Part shown: piece by piece, positions 54,738-64,000 of the stretch | Layout of the letters: each line of letters opens with the position of its first letter | Position numbering within the stretch: the first letter of the stretch is position 1 | Assembly (NCBI GenBank): GCA_001510575.1 | Contig: LNGK01000003.1 | Coordinates: 6,883-70,882 of the forward strand | Length of the DNA stretch: 64,000 bases | Source: Knoxdaviesia capensis | Lineage: Eukaryota > Ascomycota > Sordariomycetes > Microascales > Gondwanamycetaceae | Direction of reading: 5' to 3' | Position numbers and translations under genes: made by a program | The notes under the pieces: model-generated | What the model was told of the DNA's origin: nothing | What the model saw: the letters and a program-made list of their open reading frames with translations, nothing else | The model's database searches: none

Positions 54738-55876
54738 TTAGTCGTCATCCTCATCATCGTCATCATCGTGATCGTGGTCGTGCTCGTCATCCTCCTCGTC
54801 GGAGTACTCGTCGCCAACTGGAGGGAAGAGAGAGAGAGAGTGGGGAGATGTTAGTCGAAGTGTAAACGCAAGAGAGAAAGAAAAGAAAAGAAAAGAAAAG
54901 AAAAAAAAAAGAATCCAAGACGTACTGAAGTAGGCAATGGCCTCGGGCCACAGATCCTCGGCAATGAGGATGGCAATGTCCTCGCCATCGGGGAAGCAGT
55001 CCAGGTCGTCGACATCGACCTCGGTCTCATCCTCCTCCTCCTCCTCGTCCTCGGCACTCAGCGGCTGGCCGGCCTCCTTGGCCTTGAGGATGGCCTCCAT
55101 GCGCTCTTCGCGCTTCTTCTTCTCCTGGGCGATGGCAGCAGTGTTCTCGGCATCCGAGACCATGCGGCCGCGGTATCCGAACCAGTTGAAGAAGCTCAGG
55201 TTGGCGAGCGCCGACTCGAGCTGCTTCTTCTGCTTGCTCTGGGCGGCGGTGCCGTTGGCGGGGCGCAGCTCGGCGCCCTTGGCCACGCGCTCGACGTCCT
55301 CCTTGAACAGCGCCAGGTTGAGGTCCATCAGGCCCTCGGTCAGGTCCATGCCGTCCTTCCACGAGATCTTGACCGGGTCGGACACCAGGCCGGCCCAGCC
55401 GCGCGTGCTCTGGCGGTAGCGGAACTTCTTCTCCAGGAACTTGTCGTTGATGTACTCGTTGTCGGCGAAGTCGAAGCGGATCGCCACGCTGCGCGGGTCG
55501 CCCTTCACCGGGTCGGCCTCCAGCTCGTAGCGCGTCACCGTGATGGCCGTCACGTGGCTCAGCAGGTCGGCGTCGGACGGGAGCACCTTGTCGTTGAACT
55601 CCTCGGGCGCCTGCTCGAACACCAGCGGCCAGAAGCCGGGGATGCGCTCGATCACCTTCTGGCGCTTCTCGAACACCGGCTTGGAGAGCTTCCACTGGAA
55701 ACGGGCTGTTTAGGAAGAAAAGAAAAACGGTGGGAGGTGGTTAGATACGGCCAAGCAGGAACTGGAAACGTGAAGCAGGCGGGAAACCACGCACTCAGCT
55801 CAATGTCAATGTCACGGAACTCATTCTCGATCTCCGTGAGCTCTCCCAGCGGGACACCAGTGATGATGGGCTCCAT
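54738..55876 (-). CDS. NAP/SET-family histone chaperone
   Basis: This binds core histones and delivers them during chromatin assembly; the closest types are SET and Vps75. Three exons (55876-55795, 55705-54926, 54817-54738) encode 313 residues. The start MEPIITGVPLGELTEIENEF leads into the dimerisation helix with RDIDIEL and RFQWKLSKPVFEKRQKVI. The earmuff domain follows, with IPGFWPLVFEQAPEEF, SHVTAITVTRYEL and IRFDFADNEYINDKFLEKKF. The segment SFFNWFGYRG and the acidic stretch EEEEEDETEVDVDDLDCFPD are typical of SET. The final exon encodes a tail almost purely of Asp, Glu and His (DDEHDHDHDDDDDEDDD). The second intron holds an AAAAG repeat. Confidence 0.9.
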
Positions 55877-57300
55877 TTCGATCGGTGGGGATGGGGATCT
55901 GAGTAGAGAGACGGCGGAAAGTCAGTACACACGGCTTATTGGCGCGGAAAATGTGAAGCTATCGCCAGAACCTGGACGTCTTCTGCCAACATACCAGAAT
56001 CTCCAAGGAAACAAAGTTGGTGGGTGAACAAGTGCTGAAGGTGGGGTAGGCAGGAAAAGGAAAAAGAAAACGTTGTTAGTAGTTGGTTGGTAGGATGTTT
56101 TTTATAGGCGGCACTCATGAATCAGCCTCATAGAAGTCATGCCGCACTCACAGTATCTGGAACAAGTCAAAAGAGTGGCTCTTTATGACTGTAAGTGATG
56201 AAGATGGAGGGAGAAGGAAACGGAAGAAGAAGAGGAAGAGGAGAGAAGAAGAAAAAGGGAAAAATATGGACACAAACAAATTTTTTATATGGGAACCACG
56301 ATCAAAAAGGGTTTTTTTTTCTCGTTATATGACAAGCCAGATAAAGTCGGGCTTTATTTTTTGTTATTTTTTGTTTTCTTTCTCTCACATCTCTTACACT
56401 TTTGCCTTATACTTTTTTTCTTCTTTTTTTTCTATCCCCGCCCCTCCATCCTTCCCAACTTTTTTTTTATTTTTATGGCGACAAGCCCCACCACTGGCAT
56501 TTTGCGCTTTTCATCATCACCGCCCCTCCACTAACCCTAATCCAGTAAATTGTTGGCTCCTGCTCACATGCTTTGTTGGCTGCGCTGGCCAAGCACGGCA
56601 GAAGCCAGGATAAAAAAGAGATGATTAAACTAGGAAAATAAAATAAGAAAAGAAAAGAAAATAAAATAAAAATACACACCATGCGTACCCTGGATTTGCT
56701 TGGAGGCGCGCGCGTGTCCGCCTCACTTTTTTTTTGTGCTGTGTGTGCCCTCTCTGAAAAGGCCCACGACGACGCCAGAGTGGCATCATTGGATCGCTGT
56801 GCTGGTGTGCTGCTTTTCGACGGACCTGCACGGGCGCATTTTCCACCGAAAGAGGACTTTGCTTCCGCAAACACCTGCAATTTCTCAAGCGCCACTCGCA
56901 TCGCATCGCCGGGTTGCATTTTCTCCTCTGGTAGAGCACAAACATCAGTGAAGAAGGAAGAGAAGAGCTGCCCCGTATTCTTGTACCGAGCATATGCACC
57001 TATCGGTTCTTTCCCTCCATCCCACCGAGTGAATAGCCCGGTTAGATGCACCACATTCCTTGCCCTCCCTATCTGAATATTCCGGATACACGAATACTCC
57101 CGTACCGTTGTGTCAATCCCCCCTTATCAGCCTCTTCTCCCTCATCTCCTCTCTCTGTAACCATCATCGTCGCATCGAGTCTCCGCCACTCTCTTTCTTT
57201 CTGTCCTCTCTCTCTCTCTCTCTCGCGCCCTCTCTCTTCCTCCCCCGTTCCCTTCTTTTTTCTCTCTCCTCTCCTCCCCGGCCATGCCCACCCCCCGACA
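55877..57300. other. Divergent intergenic region NAP gene/membrane protein
   Basis: About 1.4 kb is rich in A and T tracts on the left and CT-rich close to the membrane-protein start. The overlapping frames at 56.2-57.0 kb are unsupported. A single CTAACCCTAA lies near 56532. Confidence 0.5.
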
Positions 57301-58137
57301 ATGTCCGCCCCCCTCGCCACGGCCATCTCGGCCGCATTCGCCTGCATCGCGTACCTGTCGTCCGCCGGCGCAACGCTGCTCGTGCGTACCGCCGGCCCGC
57401 TGATCGACCTGGCCGCCTTCCTCGCCTCGCCGGCCATCGAGCTTGTCCGCTTCTTCGCCTCGTGGGTTGGATTCGCCTGGGCCATCTTCTACTCTCTAAA
57501 GGTAAACCGGCCGATGACACTGCACCCAAGATCACACAACATGCAATGCTTGAGGATCACAAGAACACGCGGAAAGAATGATAGGCTAACTGTTGATGCT
57601 GTGCTCTAGCCGCTCTACACATTTGTACGCATAAGCTCCACTCTACCCCGTAGTCTCCCCGTAGCAAAAAGGGGCCCCCACCCCACACTAACTCCCGGGT
57701 GTTCCACCCTCCGGACTCCACAGTTCGGAACCGCCGCGCTGATCGGCTCCATCACCGGCTCCATCCTCTTCCTCATCTCCAGCGGCCTGTCCATCCTCCT
57801 CGGCCTCACCGAGCCCATCACCGACGCCACACCCGTCCAACTCCAACAACAACTCCAACAACAACAACAACAACAACGGCCGTCCAAAAGCTCTCTCACG
57901 CCGATATCCCGGCGCGCTCCCACCAAACCGTCCTCGCTGGCCGTCTCGTCGTCCCGCGCGTACGCTTACCCCGCCTCCAAAGCCGGCAGTGGTGCGAAAT
58001 CCCCCGCCGGGGCTATCGCGCCCGCCCCCGTGCCCCGCGCGGATATCCGCTGGTATCTCGTGCAGTCCCGCCAGACGCGCAAGCGCAAAGGCTTGCTCAA
58101 CGAGACCATTGCCGAGGAGTCGGAAGAGTCGCGGTAG
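57301..58137 (+). CDS. Small membrane protein with a 15-base microexon
   Basis: Three exons, 57301-57501, 57610-57624 and 57724-58137, encode 209 residues. The middle exon encodes only PLYTF. Both introns have GT..AG ends and CTAAC branch sites, and the phases are all 0. The protein has two or three hydrophobic segments before residue 110: AFACIAYLSSAGATLLV, LVRFFASWVGFAWAIFYSL and ALIGSITGSILFLISSGLSI. A Gln run (QLQQQLQQQQQQQQ), a Ser/Pro/Ala-rich region and a C-terminal block ADIRWYLVQSRQTRKRKGLL follow. It resembles an uncharacterised ascomycete membrane family that ends in a similar basic helix. The function is unknown. Confidence 0.75.
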
Positions 58138-58911
58138 CACACACGAATCTAACACTCCAACCTCCTCTCTTTTTGTTTCTTTTTGATCGTTTCCTATCTT
58201 GGTATATCGTCGAACTACAGCTCCGGGCACACATAGATCCGCCCCCCCCTATCCGTTTTCCTTCTACCAGTGTATTCTCCCCCCTAGACTTGTCCGTTTC
58301 TTTTGTTACATACATGTCCTATATACATACATGTGTATTCTTATCATAATGTCTCCCCCCCGTTCTTGTCAGATTAGCAGAACTCAGCGATACCCTAGGC
58401 GTTGACGCCCAGACCCCCCAATGCATATACTATATAACTGACACCCTCTTCTCAGACCACATCCACCCGTGCCTTCATGAACATGCAAGTATGATCACTT
58501 GGAAACCCTGGATCTTCAAGGCATTCGCAGAATGAAGACGCTTAGAGGAGTATATTAGGAAAACAGAAAAATACAACCAGAATCCAGTCCTCTCTAAAAG
58601 GAGTAGCATACATCAAGAGGGTTGCCAGTAGACCCCGTCTCTTGCCACCACTTTGAACGACATGTAATAACCGCCCAAAAGAGATCGAGAGGGAAAAAGA
58701 AAAAAAAGAAAAGAAAACCTCCGTGAATCCCGCCCAACCAGGGAGAGAGCGAGTAAAAACTCTCCACAAAAGACTCCGTCATGCCCAAGCCAATCCCGAA
58801 GAAAGCCAAAAAAAAAAAAGAAAAGAAAAAAAAAACACCAGCCATGTTCGATACTAGCATTAGAAGAGCCAAGTCCACGCCATATTCAGTGCGTTTGTCC
58901 AGGCAACATCT
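58138..58911. other. Convergent intergenic region membrane protein/BUR1
   Basis: These 774 bases hold 3' ends with pyrimidine- and A-rich tracts (A-run near 58812-58835). No gene was recognised. Confidence 0.5.
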
Positions 58912-60694
58912 TCATCTTCGGTACGCATCCCACGACCGGGTGTAGTCCCGATCGCGATCGCGATCCCGGTCTCGGTCCCGGTCCCGGTCGCGGTCGCGTT
59001 CTCTATCGCGCTCGCGCTCGCGGCCGGCCGACCGGCTCCGACTCCGCGTCTGCCGGTCCCGGTCGTTGCGGCGATCCCGCTCGTCGCGGCCGCCGCTGTT
59101 GCGCTGCCGCCGGTCGTCGCCCGGGACGTACGAGTCCGCGTCGTCGCGCCACGTGCCCTTGCTACGCGGCCGACGGTCGCGGTCGCGGTCGCGGTCCCGG
59201 TAGTCGTCGCGCTGTTGCTGTTGTTGCTGCTGCTGGGGCGGTTGCTGCTGCCACGGCGGCTGGCGGACCTCTTCGCCGCCGTTGCGCGTCGGCGGCGGGT
59301 ACCGCCCGACCACACTGCCGTTCCGACCGCCGTTGTTGTACATCTCGCTGTTCATACCAGTCGATGATCCGTTCGCGGCCACTTCGGGGCCCTTGCCCAC
59401 GGTGCCGCCCTTGGGGGCGGGCGGTAGGGCAGCCTTGCGGTCCTGGAACTTCCGGCGGTCGAATTCGTGGCTGTCCTCAAACGTCGGGATGTCACCGGGT
59501 GCCGCTGCCACCGGATAGGTCTTGAAGTAGGGATGGCTAAGTGCGTCCATGGCGTTGACCCGGGTCTTCCAGTCCAGTCTCAAGAGTTCCCGCAGCAGGG
59601 ACACCGCTTCGGGGCCGTGCTCTCGGAATCGGGCGGCGAGGTTGCCCTCCCGCTGCGGCGGGGTCAAGCCCTCGCTACCCGGCAATGACCGCCACCCCGG
59701 CATCGAAAGCTCAGTCGGCGGACCGACGAGGTCCCAGATTAGATCCAGCTGGTGGCTATCGCTCTCGCCCGACAGGATCGGCTTGCCGACAAGCATCTCT
59801 CCAAAGACACAGCCCACACCCCAAACGTCAATAGCGGGGGTGTACTTCCGGAGGTGGAGGAGCAGCTCGGGCGGCCGGTACCAGCGCGTTACCACCAGGC
59901 CAGTGTAATCTCGCCGGCCCTCGCCAGCTCCAGCGCCTGGTCGTGGGGTCGGTCCGTCGTAGTGGCGCGCCAGACCGAAGTCGGCAATCTGCAGGATGCC
60001 CTGGTTGCTGATCAGGAGGTTGGCGGCTTTCATATCGCGGTGGAGGATGTGGGAGGCGTGGAGGTATCGCAGGCCCTCGAGGAGTTGGAGCATGTAGCAT
60101 TTGATCTGCGGCACGGTGAAGACCACCGAGGGGTTGTCGAGCAGTCCGGAGAGATCGTGGTCCATATACGGAGTCACCATGTACATAACAGGGCGTTTCC
60201 GTTTATCGGCTGGAAGGGGGGTTAGCAACAGGTTGGCTACATGTGATTGTTGGATGCAAGGGTTCAACCGGGGGAACTCACTTGGTCTCTGGGTATGATG
60301 CTCGACAGACATGTCGTCCAAACGGAGGACATTCTTGTGGGACAGGAGTTTCAAGAGTCGGATTTCGCGAAGAGCGGTGATAGGAAACTAGAAGCCATGC
60401 CCAAGTCAGTACGTCAACATGTCAAAACAAGGATGACCAGCCCAGCCCAGCTGCGGGCCGCGCCGCTATCTCACAGAGGCAGCTTACCCCGTCCTTTTCA
60501 TGGTGCATGATGATCTTCTTCAAGGCCACCAGACTGCCGGTCTTGCGCGACCGCGCCTTGTACACCTCGCCAAAGGTGCCCTGGCCGAGCTTCTCCAGCA
60601 TGTCATATTCGGAAATGCGCGAGCAGCCGACGAAGCTCGAGCTAGGCCGCTGGTGCGCAACAGCGAAGGCGTGGTGCGCCTGCTGCGACTCCAT
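58912..60694 (-). CDS. Cyclin-dependent kinase BUR1 (CDK9 type)
   Basis: Bur1 phosphorylates Spt5 and the RNA polymerase II C-terminal domain to promote elongation. Three exons (60694-60488, 60387-60282, 60209-58912) encode 536 residues. The kinase domain spans about 30-340: Gly loop LGQGTFGEV (36-44), Lys59 in VALKK, C-helix FPITALREIRLLK (the CDK9 form of PSTAIRE), HRD (161-163), DFG (181-183) and activation loop VVTRWYRPPE with Thr212. The C-terminal tail is disordered, with a Gln run and a long Arg-Asp repeat, as in fungal Bur1. Having SPT4 in the same window is chance co-location as far as the sequence shows. Confidence 0.93.
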
Positions 60695-61654
60695 GGCTGC
60701 TACTGCGGCGCGAGCGGTAGAGCGGTTTGCGTTGATCGGCTAGATTGGGCACCGCGTATCGGGTATCGGAGAGAAGGTGTGTGTAGGGTGGGTTCGGGCG
60801 CCGGTGGATCTCGGCGATGGGCTGCGATAGGCTGCGTGAGATGTGCCCAGGGTTTGACCGAACACCGAGGAGGAAGAGAGTCGAGGATACCGAAGGTGAA
60901 TATCAATGCTGTAGGATAACAATAGACCCAGAGAGCCGGCCGGGGAAAAAGGAACGAAGCGTCAAAGAGGCGAAATCATCAAGAACGAGGCAAGCATCGA
61001 GGAAAGTTGGATCTTAGGATCACCCGAACGACAAACAGCCAGAGCCAGACCGAAGAAAGACGGACAGGAGAAGAAGAAGAAAAAAATGAAAGGAACGTCA
61101 AGACCGAGGACGACGACAAAAAGATAACAAAACGAAATCGGCGGATGGCGGTTGATTCGAGGTGTTGATGCTCGATAGATAAGAGGAAGAAAGAGAAAAA
61201 GTGCACAAGGAAGAATGAAGTTGGAAAGAAGGTTGATGATGTTCGAGGCTCAAAAAAAAGTACAGTATTGGGCGATCGTTGGCGAGGCATTTGGCGGCTG
61301 TGATTGGTTAAAATATAGATACACAGTGTGTACTTCATCTGTGCGGGTAGATACGTGGCAGCCTTGGTACTTACGAAGTACCGCCGTTGAGCGCGTGTAA
61401 AAGCGCGTCAAGCGGGCGGAGACTATCGACGACGATGATTCACGAACTTCTTTTTTCTCTTTTTTTTTCTCTTTTCTTTTTGGCACTTTTTTTCTTGCTT
61501 CTTTTCACTAAGCTGGTTTATTGCATATTATAGGCACTTCAATTCCGGAACCTTCTCAGCCAGTGATCAGATATCGCCACACGAGAGACCATCATCTCCA
61601 AACCATGCGTGTCCACCTCTATCAAGATATCTCTGGCGAATCTATGTCCCCTCG
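60695..61654. other. Intergenic region BUR1/AACS
   Basis: These 960 bases form the BUR1 promoter and leader and the AACS 3' region on the same strand. They contain purine-rich tracts and a T-rich stretch at 61445-61500. No gene is supported. Confidence 0.5.
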
Positions 61655-64000
61655 CTACAGCTTGCTCTTGAGGGACACTTCACCCTCCTCCTCAACCTTC
61701 GCAAACTGGTAGTAATAGTCCAGGCTCTTCGGGTTCAGCAGCGTGCCGCTCGGCTTGACCACGTGGCCTGACACAATCTGCTTGACGGGGAGTTCGACCT
61801 TCTTCAGGTTGACGGTGGTCTATGGACACAGAAACAGGTGTTAAGAAAAACGAAAGCCCCCTTCAAAGAGGATGGCGGGGATAGGGACATACCGGGATCT
61901 CAGGCGTCTCAAACACAAACCGCGGCACATGCCGCTTCGACAGATCCCGCGCCACCGCGCGCTTGACCTCGGCGACCAGCGCCGCCGAGAACGCACACCC
62001 GGGCCGCATGAGCAAGAACAGCATGACCGCCTCGTCGTCGTCCACAGTATCCACCGTCGCGCCTTTGCCGCCCAGCCGGCGGCGGCCCACACACAGGGAA
62101 TCCGCCACGCGGTCGCCGAACCACCGCTCGACCACCGCGTAGATCTCCGCCGACCCGAAGCGCACGCCGCTGGGGTTGAGCACGCCGTCGGCGCGGCCCA
62201 GGAACGCAATGTTGCCGGTGACCGGGTGGATCGCGCAGAAGTCGCCGTGCGCCCACACGTTGGCGAAGCGCGCAAAGTACGCCGCGTGGTACTTGGTGCC
62301 CGGGGCGGCCACGGCGCCGGGCGTGCGTGGGCCGCCCCACAGGAAGCACGGGATGTTGGGGAATGCGGCGGGTGCGACGAGCTCGCCGGCGCTGCCGATG
62401 GGCAGGGCTTGGCCCAGGCCGTCGGGGAGGGTTGAGTCGTAGATGGCGATCTCGACGCCGAGGCACGGGCCCTGTGTGCCGCCGACGTAGACCGGCTCCA
62501 GTGGGTTTCCCAAGCCGAAACATCCGGCCTGTTTGACTGGCGTCAGTGTTGTCACTTCACGGTTGGGAGGCGGCGGCAGCTTACAATATCCGTTCCTCCG
62601 GAGATGTTGGCCAAGTGCACCTGCTTCGGAAACCCTTCGTCGTAGAACCACTCAAACAGCTCATCCGACAGCACCATGCCGGTGCAAGTAACGACCTCGA
62701 GGGCCGACAAATCCACCACATCACGCGGCTTGACCCCACTCCGCTTCAACTCGCCCAACCACCGCGGGCTCACACCGAGCTTCTTGACGCCCTGCTCAGC
62801 CGCCACGCGCACCAGCACGGCCGGGTCGGGCCAGAACGGCGAGCCGTCGTACAGCACGGCGCGCGCCCCGAGCAGCATCTGCGCGACGCCGGCCAGGTAC
62901 ATGATCCAGCCGGTGGTGGTGTACTGCAGGCCGACCGAGTCGGGCCCGCGCCACTCGTGCAGCGCGATCTCCTTGGCCATGTTGACGGCCACGCCGCCGA
63001 CCGTGTGCACGATGGCCTTGGGGATGCCGGTGGTGCCGGACGAGTACGAGATCAGGAACGGCGCGTGGAAGGGGACCTGGGCAAACGGCGGCCAGGCGCC
63101 GCGGTCTGCCGCGCGGGGCCGCGGCGTGGTGCTGAGGAACTGCGCCAGCGTCTCCGTGCGCGGGATCTGGCTGATGTCCGCTGCGGCCGCGAACCGCGGC
63201 ACCGCCACCACGGCGACGAAGTCGCGGCACTGGGCGTGCATCTGCGCCGCCACCGCGCTCATCTTGTCGCGCAGATCAACGGTCTTGCCGTTGTACACGG
63301 CGGCGTCGTCGAAGAAGATGAACTTCGGATCAACCTGCACCGTGCGCTGCAGGATGCCGTCGACGCCCATATCGGTGGACGAGCTGCTGAACACGCCACC
63401 GAGCCAGGTCACACCCAGGAACACCACCAGCGCGCTTACGTCGTTCGCCGCCACCACCACCACGCGGTCGCCCTCGCCAACCCCGCGCGCCGCCAGCGCC
63501 GCCGCCATCTGCGCGGCCCGCTCGCGCAGCTCCGCCCACGTCACGTGGCGCACGTCGACGTTGCCCTCGCGCACCTCGGTGGCCGCCACGCCGCCGTCGG
63601 GCTTCGCAGCCGACCCGGCACGTGCCATCAGCACGTTCTCGGCCCAGTTCAGCCTGATGCCCGGGAACCAGCGCGGCACCGCCGAGATCGGCTGGCTCTC
63701 GTCGATCGGCACATCGCAGCTCCCCGTGTGCAGAATGCCCAGGAACGAGAACAGCTGTGCGTAGAACTGGGCGCGGTGGCGGATGGAGTATGTGTACAGT
63801 TCCCGGAACGTCTGGTCCGGCCGGGGTCAGAACGAGAGTTGTAGACCGTAACCCTCACCAATGAAGTATTCCGGCAGATGAAGTGAACTCACCTTCAACT
63901 CCAGCCCGTGCCGGAGGTTAATCTCCCGCATAAGCCGCGCCATACCGGTGTTCTGCGGATCTGGGTGCTCCCAGAGCTTGCGCGGCACAGCAGCCGAGAT
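61655..64000 (-). CDS. Acetoacetyl-CoA synthetase (5' end outside the window)
   Basis: This ANL-family enzyme activates acetoacetate to acetoacetyl-CoA with ATP in the cytosol, feeding ketone-body carbon into sterol and fatty-acid synthesis. Four exons are visible: 64000-63893 (partial), 63811-62585, 62528-61893 and 61819-61655, totalling 711 codons before the stop. The first visible part, LWEHPDPQNTGMARLMREIN, is typical of the enzyme's N-terminus, so little is missing. The WFPGIRLNWAENVL segment, the AMP-binding P-loop YSSGTTGIPKAIVH, ISGGTDI, and the hinge-type FLGRADGVLNPSGVRFGSAE are present. The C-terminal LPVKQIVSGH carries the expected acyl-adenylating lysine region. It is distinguished from acetyl-CoA synthetase by the LFEWFYDEGFPKQVHLANIS style of core. 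Confidence 0.93.

Noticed and set aside
56185..57054. Open frames upstream of the membrane-protein gene
   Set aside because: They are driven by A/T homopolymers and consist of low-complexity residues.
62546..63844. Plus-strand frames of 432 and 362 codons
   Set aside because: They lie antisense to acetoacetyl-CoA synthetase, which has complete AMP-binding motifs on the minus strand.
1..64000. CRISPR arrays, rRNA and tRNA genes
   Set aside because: No spaced identical repeats, rRNA stretches or paired A/B-box tRNA structures were seen by eye. CRISPR is not expected in a fungal nuclear genome.

Overview
This window is nuclear DNA of a filamentous ascomycete (Pezizomycotina). The evidence is compact genes with short introns (about 50-250 bases, usually GT..AG with CTAAC-type branch sites), GC-rich coding sequence, fungal-type protein families, and a repeat block carrying a very clear RIP (repeat-induced point mutation) footprint. 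The protein style, such as the eEF1B-gamma, UBP15-type protease and Cdc12-type septin, looks most like Eurotiomycetes, but the sequence does not fix a species.

Layout. Bases 1-5174 are a mutated repeat block. CA and TG dinucleotides are almost absent, CG is kept, and the pol gene of a Ty1/copia retrotransposon can still be read in one frame with stops mostly at former Gln and Trp codons. From about 5.2 kb the DNA is ordinary genic euchromatin. In order it carries: mitochondrial ribosomal protein uS9m (-), translation elongation factor eEF1B gamma (+), an FCP1-like HAD protein with an altered active site (-), a short-chain dehydrogenase lacking its catalytic middle (-), a 2.2 kb gene-poor gap, RRP36 (+), a COQ8-type kinase (-), ESS2 (-), protein phosphatase 5 (+), POP8 (-), SPT4 (+), KIN17 (-), YJU2 (+), a histidine-rich unknown (-), a 3.9 kb gap, a secreted PEBP-like predicted GPI protein (+), a UBP15/USP7 deubiquitinase (-), a 3.4 kb gap with 92-base tandem repeats, a mitochondrial dehydrogenase kinase (-), a Cdc12-type septin (-), PWP2 (+), an unknown protein with octad repeats and a CxxC cluster (-), a kinase pseudogene (-), a NAP/SET histone chaperone (-), a membrane protein with a 15-base microexon (+), BUR1/CDK9 (-), and most of acetoacetyl-CoA synthetase (-, its start lies beyond the window).

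Most genes are housekeeping and concern RNA and ribosomes: rRNA processing (RRP36, PWP2), RNase P/MRP (POP8), transcription elongation (SPT4, BUR1), splicing (YJU2, ESS2) and translation (uS9m, eEF1B gamma). Several sit as divergent pairs on shared promoters of 350-570 bases. I found no secondary-metabolite cluster, CRISPR array, rRNA or convincing tRNA. The unusual material is the CpA-only RIP block, the internally deleted SDR, the decayed kinase, the octad/CxxC protein and the repeat-bearing gap at 41-43 kb.

Exon coordinates were derived by hand from splice signals and reading phase. Every multi-exon model given here sums to a multiple of three.
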